Source: Burkholderiaceae bacterium (GTDB lineage Bacteria > Pseudomonadota > Gammaproteobacteria > Burkholderiales > Burkholderiaceae). From it: a stretch of DNA of 14,659 nt. Positions 7,418 to 14,499 of this stretch are shown here, in pieces; within the stretch, counting starts at the first letter, position 1; each line of letters starts with the position of its first letter. Made by a program: the position numbers and the translations under genes. Location: positions 1 through 14,659 of the forward strand of contig JALORV010000004.1 of NCBI GenBank assembly GCA_025458735.1, in the 5' to 3' direction. Under the pieces are notes generated by a model that was not told where the DNA came from, made no database searches, and saw only the letters and a list, made by a program, of their open reading frames with translations.

Positions 7418-8305
7418 TCAGACGCGGATCACGACACCCCGGACATCGACCGCCAGGAACGGCAAGGACTGCTCGCGGATGAATGTCAAGCCACGCGCGC
7501 CTAGCAGCATGGTGATGGTGCAGGCCGCCCCGGCGGCGGCGCAGGTGGGAGCCACCACGCTCACCGATTGCCAGTCACGCACGGGCCAGCCGCTGCTCGG
7601 GTCGAGCACATGGCAGTAGCGCACGCCGTCGGCCTCGAAGTAGCGTTCATAGTCGCCACTCGTGGCGAGTGCCCCCGCGCCGAGCTCCAGGGTGTCGATC
7701 ATGGCATCGTCCCGGCGCGGGTGACGGATGCCCAGACGCCAGCCACGGCCGTCACTCCGCGGGCCGAGCACGGCGATGTCCCCTCCCAGGTTGACATAGC
7801 CGCCGGCCACGCCGGCCTGGCGCAGCAGCGCCGCGGCGCGGTCGGCGGCGTACTCCTTGCCGAAGCCGCCGAAGTCGATCTCCATGCCGGCCTGCGGCAG
7901 CGCCACGCGATGACCGTCGAACACCACCCGTGGCCAGCCGATGAGCGGCAACAGGGCCTTGACTTCGGCGCCGCCCGGCACCCGTCCGGCGCGAAAGTCC
8001 CAGGCGCGGCGCAGCACCCCCGAAGTGATGTCGAAACGGCCGCCGCTGAGCGCATGCAGCCGGCCGGCAAACGCCAGCAGGCCGGCGGTTTCGTCGTCGA
8101 CGGGCACGGCCTGGCCGCGACCCGCTGAGGCGTTGATGCGCGACACCAGGCTGCCCGCGTCGTAGCGTGAGTATTTGCGCTCGATGCGGTGCACCTCTGC
8201 GATGGCCGCCTGCGCGGCGCGTCGCAGCGCACTCTCGTCGTCGCCGACCAGGCGCAGCTCGCAGGCACTGGCCATGGCCTGGAATTCGAAGCCGAGCTCG
8301 ATCAT
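7418..8305 (-). CDS. FAD:protein FMN transferase (ApbE family), signal-less variant
   Basis: ApbE enzymes cleave FAD and attach FMN through a phosphoester to Ser/Thr in target proteins. This 295-residue copy begins MIELGFEFQAMASACELRL and shows the family blocks SLVSRINAS (52-60), IDFGGFGKEYAADRA (143-157), YVNLGGDIAVLG (170-181), ATSGDYERYF (214-223) and CHVLDPSSGWPV (231-242). The C-terminal block reads PTCAAAGAACTITMLLG, where most ApbE proteins have an Asp four residues before the conserved Thr as a metal ligand; here that place is Gly259. No signal peptide or lipobox precedes the first block, so the product appears cytoplasmic, unlike typical ApbE lipoproteins. ATG 8305 was chosen because the family similarity begins right after it; the open frame extends to 8482 but upstream residues look non-coding. 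It follows DUF3570 by 103 bases, in the order often seen with DUF4266/DUF3570 genes. Confidence 0.92.
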   Translation of the reverse strand: MIELGFEFQAMASACELRLVGDDESALRRAAQAAIAEVHRIERKYSRYDAGSLVSRINASAGRGQAVPVDDETAGLLAFAGRLHALSGGRFDITSGVLRRAWDFRAGRVPGGAEVKALLPLIGWPRVVFDGHRVALPQAGMEIDFGGFGKEYAADRAAALLRQAGVAGGYVNLGGDIAVLGPRSDGRGWRLGIRHPRRDDAMIDTLELGAGALATSGDYERYFEADGVRYCHVLDPSSGWPVRDWQSVSVVAPTCAAAGAACTITMLLGARGLTFIREQSLPFLAVDVRGVVIRV

Positions 8306-8345
8306 CGGTACCGCCGGCAAGACCTGCGCCCCGTGAGGTAAATAT

Positions 8346-8395
8346 GGGTTTTGCCATTGTGCGCAAAACCCCACGTGGGGGGCTGGGCGCAGCCC
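8346..8395. repeat. Row of inverted repeats between DUF3570 and the FMN transferase gene
   Basis: Three palindromic elements follow one another: GGGTTTTGC (8346-8354) with GCAAAACCC (8363-8371) around an 8-base loop; a perfect 12-base palindrome CCCCACGTGGGG (8369-8380); and GGGCT (8380-8384) with AGCCC (8391-8395). They fill most of the only sizeable gap in the five-gene cluster. They may fold in the transcript, stop part of transcription, protect an mRNA end, or bind a dimeric regulator. There is no T-run directly after the stems on the minus strand, so a classic intrinsic terminator is not supported. Confidence 0.6.
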
Positions 8396-8408
8396 GGCCC
8401 TGGGTTGC

Positions 8409-9638
8409 TCAGAAGCGGCGCGACAGGCCCCATTGCAGAAAGCGCGCCGAGAAGGGTGCCAGCCCCGGCGAGCCGGGACCACCCAGATGCCAATCCCCGC
8501 GCTGCTCGTAGCGGTCGAAGCGGATGTCGGTGGCCCAGTCGTCGTCGAGCTGCCAGGCGAGCCTGATGCCCAGCGTCACCGCACCGAAGGCCGACAAGCG
8601 CTGGTCCGCCGAGAGATAGCGTGGCGGCGCCTCGACATACCCGGGTGGCAGCGGCGCACCGAGGAAGGAGTAGACGGGGTCGTAGTAGAAAGACGCCGCG
8701 GTCTGCGTGTAGAGCCGCAGGCTCGGCGTGATGGCCAGCCGCGTCGTGGCCTGCCAGATGGGGTCGAACTGCAGCGTGTGCGAGCGCACGCCGAAGCTGT
8801 CGCGGTAGTGGCGGTAGTGGCTGCGCAGCGTGATCTCGCTTGCTTCGAAGTGGTGGTTCCAGCGCACCGTAGCGATGGCCTGCCGCCGCGCGTCCGGCCG
8901 CGCGTCCAGGCTCTTGTACGGATCGGTGTAGTAGCCCCGGCCCTCGACCAGCGTCAGGCCCAGTTGCACCAGGTCCAGCCGCGACAGGGCCTGGGTCACG
9001 CCGCCGGCCAGTTCCAGCGTGCGACGTCGTTCGTCCAGGGCCGGGTCGTTGCTGGAGCCGATGCGGTCGCGTATGTAGCCGATGCCGGCGTTCCAGCTCC
9101 GGTTGTTGTCGTCGCTGGCCCAGCTGGCCTGCGCGGAAACGGCGCGCGAGGTGAAGTCGTTCTCGTCGGAGGCCGCCGCTCCGAGCGACCAGCTGCTGCG
9201 TTCGTCGAAGCGCGTGACCTTCACGTCGCCGGCACGCCGCTCGTCGCTCATGCGGCTGGCGCCCGAGATGGCCGTGTGGTAACGCGGCGAGGCACCCGAG
9301 ACGCTGTCGGCGGTCACGCCGACCTCGGCCGCCCAGCGCTCACCCAGCGGCGCGCGCAACAGCAGGGAGGGCGATGTCACGCCGACACGCTGCAACCCTG
9401 GCTGCGAGTCCTGGTACGACAGCCACTTGAAGGACAGCAGCCCGGGCCCCGGGCCGGGCCCGCCCTGTGCTGCCGCAGAGCCTGGCAGCGCCAGCGCGGC
9501 CGCGACCAACGGGCCCCAGCCTGCCGCGGCGTTGCCGGCGGGCCAGGTTGCAGGGCGCCTCACCGGCGTGGCGACTGCGGAGTGCTCGGCTGCAGCCTCA
9601 GTTGCAGCCACAGCCACCACCGCCCACCCCGTCGCCAC
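8409..9638 (-). CDS. DUF3570 domain protein, predicted outer-membrane beta-barrel with a flavinylation-like motif
   Basis: A protein of up to 409 residues belonging to DUF3570, whose function is not established. After a signal segment (WGPLVAAALALPGSAAAQ, residues 41-58) come the family N-terminus LSFKWLSYQDSQPGL and many alternating amphipathic strands, ending in LSRRF; a C-terminal Phe is typical of outer-membrane barrels. Residues 111-117 read DSVSGAS, matching the Dxx(S/T)GA(S/T) pattern modified by ApbE enzymes, and the transferase gene is next in the operon. A second SGAS at 124-127 lacks the Asp. The GTG start at 9638 has AAGGAG 10 bases upstream and overlaps DUF4266 by 41 bases. A GTG at 9563 would give a more ordinary 33-residue signal peptide but lacks a ribosome site, so the start is uncertain. 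The family call is firm; the covalent flavin is inference. Confidence 0.93.
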   Translation of the reverse strand: MATGWAVVAVAATEAAAEHSAVATPVRRPATWPAGNAAAGWGPLVAAALALPGSAAAQGGPGPGPGLLSFKWLSYQDSQPGLQRVGVTSPSLLLRAPLGERWAAEVGVTADSVSGASPRYHTAISGASRMSDERRAGDVKVTRFDERSSWSLGAAASDENDFTSRAVSAQASWASDDNNRSWNAGIGYIRDRIGSSNDPALDERRRTLELAGGVTQALSRLDLVQLGLTLVEGRGYYTDPYKSLDARPDARRQAIATVRWNHHFEASEITLRSHYRHYRDSFGVRSHTLQFDPIWQATTRLAITPSLRLYTQTAASFYYDPVYSFLGAPLPPGYVEAPPRYLSADQRLSAFGAVTLGIRLAWQLDDDWATDIRFDRYEQRGDWHLGGPGSPGLAPFSARFLQWGLSRRF

Positions 9639-9831
9639 CGGACGAGTTCTCCTTGCTCGTGTAGATGTGCTGCAGGACGCGCTGGCCGAGCACGTCGCCG
9701 TCCATCGCCATGGCCGGCCGCGCCAGGACGTCCTTATCCCACGGCTTGGGCGGCGCGACGCTGCATCCCTCGATCAGGGCGAGCAGGGCACCGAGCACGC
9801 ACCCTGAAGCGACGCGAAGGAGCTGCTGCAT
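9598..9831 (-). CDS. DUF4266 small lipoprotein with conserved GGGGCGCN tail
   Basis: A 77-residue lipoprotein of unknown function. The N-terminal hydrophobic stretch ends in LIEGC, a lipobox with Cys23 as the lipid site (the -1 residue is Gly). The body contains PWDKDVLARPAMAMD and HIYTSKENSSGG, and the protein ends in GGDGVGGGGCGCN, all features of DUF4266. The two Cys in the CGC tail are the only ones in the mature chain beyond the lipidated Cys. The start ATG 9831 follows AAGGCGG about 5 bases upstream and lies 10 bases after the thioredoxin stop. The gene end overlaps the DUF3570 start. The constant company of DUF3570, ApbE and a thioredoxin-like protein suggests a shared envelope complex; the Gly/Cys tail may bind metal or flavin or form a disulfide, which is inference. 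Confidence 0.95.
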   Translation of the reverse strand: MQQLLRVASGCVLGALLALIEGCSVAPPKPWDKDVLARPAMAMDGDVLGQRVLQHIYTSKENSSGGDGVGGGGCGCN

Positions 9832-9841
9832 GGCACCGCCT

Positions 9842-10396
9842 TCAGTACAGCGCGCCGCGCAGGCGCCGCTCGAGATCGGCCCGGTCGTCGAGCCGAAAGC
9901 CGCGGTGCGTGAAGAGCACGCGGCGGTCGGGCGCGACGAGCATCGAGGTCGGCATGGTCGGGATGTCCAGCAGCCTGGCCGTGTCGGCCGCCGGATCCAT
10001 CGCCACCGCGAATCGCGCCGGGATCTGCTGCAGGAAGCGCTGCGCGTCGGCCTCGCGGCGGTCGAGGTTGACGGCGACGATGCGCAGCCCCGCGCCCGAC
10101 AGGCGCTCGTGCATCTCGTTCATCCACGGGAACGACAGCTTGCAGGGCGCGCACCACGAGGCCCAGAAGTCGACGTAGGTTGCACGCGCGGGGCCGGCCT
10201 CGGCCAGCACGGGCTGGCCGTCGCTGGCGCGCAGCCTGATCTCCGGCATGCGTTCATCAGCCGCTGCGGGGTGCAGCGGCCACAGGCCTGTGGCGGCGAG
10301 CGCCGCGGTGATCGCCAGGCTGCCGCAGGCCTGGCGGCGGGCAGGCGTGGTCGGGGCGCTGGCCCGGCCGGGCGGCTCGCGTCGTGCATCAGACAT
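9842..10396 (-). CDS. TlpA/ResA-like exported thioredoxin-fold oxidoreductase
   Basis: A 184-residue thiol-disulfide oxidoreductase of the periplasm or membrane surface. The N-terminus has TPARRQACG followed by a hydrophobic segment to PAAADE, a Sec or possibly Tat signal or anchor. The thioredoxin fold follows, with YVDFWASWCAPC; the redox pair is Cys82 and Cys85 and the cis-proline is in TMPT (Pro149). Members of this group reduce apocytochrome c or other secreted Cys proteins. Two nearby candidate clients have CxxCH (the upstream gene) and CGC (DUF4266, downstream). ATG 10396 overlaps the upstream stop by 8 bases, so translation is probably coupled. The open frame to 10534 runs back into the previous gene and was not used. 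The exact client is unknown. Confidence 0.92.
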   Translation of the reverse strand: MSDARREPPGRASAPTTPARRQACGSLAITAALAATGLWPLHPAAADERMPEIRLRASDGQPVLAEAGPARATYVDFWASWCAPCKLSFPWMNEMHERLSGAGLRIVAVNLDRREADAQRFLQQIPARFAVAMDPAADTARLLDIPTMPTSMLVAPDRRVLFTHRGFRLDDRADLERRLRGALY

Positions 10397-13220
10397 GGCG
10401 CGATTCTGTCTTGCGCCGGGTACTCGCTTCGCATCTGAGCGCGAGCGCTGCCGCAGCCAGCGCCAGCAGCCACTTTGCCGACCCGACGGCACCGCCTCCA
10501 GCGCCGACGTTGGTAAGAGATGAGGGGCTTTCACTCACGGTGACCGGTACGGACAATCCGCCCCACGCGTCGTTGCCGGTGGCCACCAGAAGGGCACCGC
10601 TGGCGCCGGCCGCACTGCCCGTCCAGCCCACCTCGACCTGGCAGCTCTGCCCCGGCAACAGGTCGAAGGCCTCGTCGGGGCAGGCGCCGGGGCCCGGCGC
10701 GCTCAGCGTGAAGGCCGCGCGCTGCAACGAGATCGACTGCACGTGCAATGCCGCTGCACCGTCGTTGCGCCACGTCACGCTCTGCGCCGTGGGCATCTGG
10801 CCAGGCAGCGCCTGGAAGACCGCGGCCATCGGCGCAACGGCCAGCATGCCGGCCGCCGGCGCCAGGCACCGGCCTTCGAGGCCCTGGGTCAGCGTCGCGT
10901 CGCCGGTGGTCAGTTGCAGCTCCGCCGCCCGCACGCCTCCGGCCCCGGGGTGGAACCTCACGCGCACGAAGCATGCGCCTCCGGCGGGCAGCACCGCGCC
11001 CGAGACGCAGCTGCTGGCCGGGTCGATGCTGTAATCGGCTGCGGCATCGCCGGCGATGCGCCAGCGCAGTGGTTCCGAGGTGGCGTTGCCGCGGTTGACG
11101 ACGGTCCACGCCGGGCCCAACGTCACTTGACCCAGCCCTGTGCCGGTGTGCGTGGGTGTTGTTGCCGACGCCTGCCAATCCAGCCAGGGTCCTGAGTCCA
11201 ACCGGTTGCCGCGTGGTGCGCTGCCGAGATCGAGCGCCGCCTTGCCGGGGCTGGGTTGTGCCGTGGCCACGGTCGCGGCGCGGCCGGCCAGTGACACGAG
11301 CGCCAGTGGGGTGCCGGTTGCGGGCGCCAGCCGCAGGCTCGCACTGCGCAGGCCCGCAGCTTGTGGCCTGAAGTGCAGTTGGAGGCGGCATGACGCGCCA
11401 GCCGCCAGGGTGGGGCTGGTCAGGCACTCGCCGTCGATCGCGAAGTCGGCCGCATGATCGCCCACCACCTGAATGGTGTCCCAGCGCAGGGTCCCGCGGC
11501 CGGCGTTGTGCGCCGTCACCTGCAACGGCACGCCGGCCGTGGCGCTGCCGACCACCTGCTCGGCGAAGGTCAGCGCGACGGCGTCGAGCAGCAGCCGGGG
11601 CGCGGCTTGTGCGTGTGCAGTCCCCGCCAGTTCAGCAACGGCCACAGGCGTGTCGCTGCCGTCAGTCAGCACTTGCACGCGCGCCGCGCGCAGGCCGGCG
11701 GTGGCAGGTGCGAAGCGCAGCGCGATGATGCAGCCGGCGCCCGGTGCGAGCAGGCTTCCCGGCTGGCAGGTGGTGCGTGGCTCGACGGCAAATTCGGTGG
11801 CCCCGGGTCCGTTCAGTGCCAGGCTCGACACGCGTGTGGCCACGGCGCCTCGGTTCACTATCACCAACTCCTGCACGCTGGCCTGGCCCACGGTTTCTTC
11901 GAAGGGCAGGCGCGATGGGCTGGCCTGCAGCAGCGCCTTGTCCAGAGTCGCCCCGCCGTACAGCGGCAGGCGCACGACTTCGGATAGGCCAGCGCCGGCG
12001 ATCCTCAACCCGGCGCTGAAGTTGCCGGCCCGCGTGGGCCTGAAGGCCAGCTGCAACTGGCAAGTCTGCCCCATGGCCAGCGGCAGGGCGCCACCGCAGC
12101 CGTTGTGCTCGAGCGCGAAGTCGACCCCGGTCGTGCCGAGTTCGATGCTCGTCAACGGTGCGTTGCCTTCGTTGCGCAGTGTCACGGTCTGCAGGACGGG
12201 CGCGTCCCCGACCTGCGTAACACCGAACGACACCGCCCCCGGGCTGGCTCGCAGCAACGGCACGTTGCCCGGCAGGCCGCTGCCTGCCAGGACCACGGTG
12301 GAGCGGCCGCCGACGCCGTCGTGCACGATCGTCAGCGTGCCGTTCGATGCACCGGCCGTGGTGGGATCGAAACGCAGCGCTACCGTGCAGCGCTGTCCGC
12401 TGGCCAGCACCGTGCCTGGCGCGCACGAGCTGCCGGCGATGACGAACGGTGGCGCGCTGGCTTGGATGTCGGTGACGATCAACGGCTCGGCGCTGTGGTT
12501 GGCCAGCGTGAGGTTGCGCAGCGCCCCGGGCAAGCCGACCGGGCTGGTGCCGAAGTCCAGCAGCCGCGGCCGCACCGTGACGACGGCCGGGATCCGCTCG
12601 GGTGCCAGGCCCTCGAGTGCGATGCGTACGGGGGTCGGCGTGCCATCGTGGCCGATCAGCAGTGCGCCGCTGCGAGGGCCGCCGGCCGTCGGCGTGAAGG
12701 CGACATCGACCGTGCAGACGCTGAAGCGCGGCACCTCCGCGCCGCAGCTGCTGGCACGCACCGTGAAGTCCCCTTCGGTGCGCACCGCGAACGCCCCCAC
12801 GCCCGTCTTGGTGCTGGTGCCCACGGTGACGGCCAGCACCGCGCTGCTGCTGCCCACCGCGGTCAGCGGGAAGCTCAACGCGTCGGGCGTATTGCCCAGG
12901 TAGGCGGCGATGTCGGCAAGGTCGGCCGGCGACCGGTAGCTGCGCAGGTAGCCCATGCCTCCCGTGTTGGTGCCCACCGCGCGCTCGATGAGCGCCACCG
13001 CGTTGCGGCCCACCCAGATGTTGCCGAAGTTGTTGAGGTGCGGGTTCTCGCTGTGGCAGTCGATGCAGCCAAGCAGGCCCGGCGCAGGGGCCTGCGCAAA
13101 GAGCGCGGCGCCGCGCACGGGGTCAGCCGCCTGGCTGGACAGGCACCCGGCCCAGCCCGCCGCCAGCAGCAGCACGCGCCACCGGCAGCGCAGACCGGTC
13201 GGTGACCTCATCGGGTGCAC
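10389..13220 (-). CDS. Exported cytochrome-c-like protein fused to seven choice-of-anchor D (ASH-like) repeats, with C-terminal membrane anchor
   Basis: A 943-residue surface or periplasmic protein. A signal sequence (RWRVLLLAAGWAGCLSSQAAD) is followed by a small c-type cytochrome domain: CIDCH at 52-56 binds heme, and Met89 in GGMGYLR is a possible distal ligand. From about 125 to 890 come roughly seven repeats of about 100 residues of the pattern F-x-C...L..G..C...F.P...G...L..L.G, each usually with a Cys pair; these match ASH/choice-of-anchor D Ig-like domains. The end has a Gly-rich stretch (GAGGGAVGSAKW), a hydrophobic helix and basic residues, a layout like GlyGly-CTERM sorting tails. 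I chose GTG 13220 because GGAGG lies 8 bases upstream; ATG 13211 is in frame but too far from it. The open frame to 13514 covers a permease remnant. It is probably the first gene of the cluster. Confidence 0.88.
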   Translation of the reverse strand: MHPMRSPTGLRCRWRVLLLAAGWAGCLSSQAADPVRGAALFAQAPAPGLLGCIDCHSENPHLNNFGNIWVGRNAVALIERAVGTNTGGMGYLRSYRSPADLADIAAYLGNTPDALSFPLTAVGSSSAVLAVTVGTSTKTGVGAFAVRTEGDFTVRASSCGAEVPRFSVCTVDVAFTPTAGGPRSGALLIGHDGTPTPVRIALEGLAPERIPAVVTVRPRLLDFGTSPVGLPGALRNLTLANHSAEPLIVTDIQASAPPFVIAGSSCAPGTVLASGQRCTVALRFDPTTAGASNGTLTIVHDGVGGRSTVVLAGSGLPGNVPLLRASPGAVSFGVTQVGDAPVLQTVTLRNEGNAPLTSIELGTTGVDFALEHNGCGGALPLAMGQTCQLQLAFRPTRAGNFSAGLRIAGAGLSEVVRLPLYGGATLDKALLQASPSRLPFEETVGQASVQELVIVNRGAVATRVSSLALNGPGATEFAVEPRTTCQPGSLLAPGAGCIIALRFAPATAGLRAARVQVLTDGSDTPVAVAELAGTAHAQAAPRLLLDAVALTFAEQVVGSATAGVPLQVTAHNAGRGTLRWDTIQVVGDHAADFAIDGECLTSPTLAAGASCRLQLHFRPQAAGLRSASLRLAPATGTPLALVSLAGRAATVATAQPSPGKAALDLGSAPRGNRLDSGPWLDWQASATTPTHTGTGLGQVTLGPAWTVVNRGNATSEPLRWRIAGDAAADYSIDPASSCVSGAVLPAGGACFVRVRFHPGAGGVRAAELQLTTGDATLTQGLEGRCLAPAAGMLAVAPMAAVFQALPGQMPTAQSVTWRNDGAAALHVQSISLQRAAFTLSAPGPGACPDEAFDLLPGQSCQVEVGWTGSAAGASGALLVATGNDAWGGLSVPVTVSESPSSLTNVGAGGGAVGSAKWLLALAAAALALRCEASTRRKTESRHV

Positions 13221-13225
13221 AGGCT

Positions 13226-13266
13226 CAGCCTCCGTCCGTCTAACGGGCTGATCTAGGCGGAGGCCG
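13226..13266 (-). promoter_or_regulatory. Hairpin able to cover the ribosome binding site of the cytochrome/ASH gene
   Basis: On the minus strand GCCTCCG (13264-13258) is the exact complement of CGGAGGC (13234-13228), which holds the GGAGG ribosome site (13233-13229) of the GTG start at 13220. One G-U and one C-G pair extend the stem to nine pairs around a 23-base loop. Such a fold would hide the ribosome site. It could equally be chance in GC-rich DNA. Confidence 0.4.
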
Positions 13267-13477
13267 GCAGGCAGCCCAGCTGCACCGAGAAAAGCAGGAT
13301 GAGCAGGATGCCGAGCCAGAAATTGGGCGTGGAGATGACCCACAGCGCGAACACTTTGGACTCCGTGCCCCACACCGTGCCGCGGCCCACCGCCGAGGCG
13401 ATGCCGGCCGGGACGCCGATGACGAGCGCGATCGTCATCGCCATCGTGGCCAGTTGAACGGTCACCGGCAGCTTCTG
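13253..13477 (-). pseudogene. Internal fragment of a DppB-type ABC transporter permease
   Basis: This stretch encodes about 74 residues, KLPVTVQLATMAM through STPNFWLGILLILLFSVQLG to LPASA and a stop. It closely resembles the middle of dipeptide/oligopeptide permeases of the DppB/GsiC family (usually over 300 residues), with two membrane segments and the family's STPNFWLG turn. The N-terminal part, the EAA loop and the last helices are missing, and the frame ends at TAG 13255-13253 where the family continues with a Gly. It is therefore a remnant, not a short gene. It lies just upstream of the cytochrome/ASH gene and abuts the trpS remnant across about 100 bases I cannot assign. The family call is strong. 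Confidence 0.78.
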
Positions 13478-13578
13478 CCGACCAGCTCGAAATGACCGCC
13501 GCCGAGCGCTGCACCAGCGCCTCACCCTTGGCCAGCGGCTCGGCCTTGCCGGTCTCGCCAAATTCGCTTGCACTTGGC

Positions 13579-13758
13579 GAAGCGGCGCGCCTCCTCGCGC
13601 GTCAACTCCACGCGCAAGGCCTGGTCCTCGCCCAAGTGCACGAAAGCGGCCTTGTAGATCAGGATGTCGGCCGCCTGCAGCAACGGGTCGCCGAGGAAGC
13701 TGCAGTTGGCTAGATCGCGGTCTCTGAGCCTTTCGATCTGGTCTTTGTAGATTGGCAT
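13579..13758 (-). pseudogene. trpS: Internal fragment of tryptophanyl-tRNA synthetase
   Basis: About 60 residues beginning MPIYKDQIERLRDRDL and containing FLGDPLLQAADILIYKAAFV, HLGEDQ and VELTREEARRF match the middle of bacterial TrpRS (usually GYPLLQAADILIY...VPVGEDQ...HVELTRE.ARRF). The Rossmann-fold start with HIGH and the KMSKS half are absent, and several near-invariant residues are changed (VP to VH before GEDQ, Y to D after FLG). Similarity stops at ARRF. TAA stands in frame just before the first Met. This is decayed or transposed debris; the real trpS should be elsewhere in the genome. Confidence 0.78.
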
Positions 13759-14499
13759 CCGTTACGAGCATAGGAGTTTTGACCGCCCTCATCAACGTCC
13801 AAGTGAAGCCTGAGGACCGCGCTTCGTCGACATGCACTACATGGGTTTGGCGCTGGCGCTCTCCCGCGGGCCAGGGTCAGCGGGGCCGTGACAGTTGGCG
13901 TGGCGTAACGAACCGATCCATCCTATGCCGGACGGAGACTCGCCCACGCTCTGCGGTGCGGACTTCAGCTCGCTGACCAGCAGCACAGGTACTTATCGAG
14001 CGGGCGTGGCAGGACGGGCTGCGACCTTTTGCGCAGGTCGAGCGCGTTTGGCGCCTGGCACAGGGCCTCGGTCAAGGCGGCCAGGGCAGCCGGGACTTCG
14101 TCGGCAGCGAGGGCGGCGGACTTGGCGGGTCTCGAGGGCTCCCGAGGGGTAGCGTGAAGGGGCGTGGGAGCTGGACTCCTCCGGCCACCAGAGGCAGCGC
14201 GGACGACCCCGTATGTCCTGCAAAGGCCTGCCGGGCGCGCAGGACTTTCTCTCTCCGTCGGACGCGCTGCTGATCCACTGGCACAGCGCATCAGTCCACC
14301 AGGCCAGGCGAAACGCTACACGATGACCTTGGCGCGCGTGAGAACTCCAGTTCGGTGGATCAGTCACCCAGCCGCCGGCAATCCAGCGAGGCCCATTTGA
14401 AGTGGCGGATCCTGCCCTCGGGGCACTTGGCGTGGCGGGAGGCGGTGTCGGCCACGATGGCGGGTCTGCGGCTTTGCGAGTCTTCCTGCGTGGCGCCCT
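13759..14499. other. Gene-poor stretch between the trpS fragment and tRNA-Arg
   Basis: I see no recognisable gene, transposase, integrase or RNA here on either strand. The open frames are short, Arg/Pro/Ser-rich and typical of non-coding high-GC DNA. The longest minus frame starts inside the tRNA gene and is an artefact. One minus frame near 13965-14130 contains a less biased Ala/Leu-rich run ending in KYLCCWSAS, but I cannot place it. Decayed foreign DNA next to the tRNA 3' end is a reasonable reading. Confidence 0.5.

Noticed and set aside
8346..8371. Intrinsic terminator after DUF3570
   Set aside because: The stem is real but is not followed by a T-run on the minus strand, and the next gene belongs to the same functional group.
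8433..10178. Plus-strand open frame of 581 codons
   Set aside because: Antisense to three well-supported genes (DUF3570, DUF4266, thioredoxin-like); Arg-rich with no family motif.
13221..13514. N-terminal extension of the cytochrome/ASH frame
   Set aside because: This part is an out-of-frame reading of the permease remnant and lies before a clear ribosome site and signal peptide.
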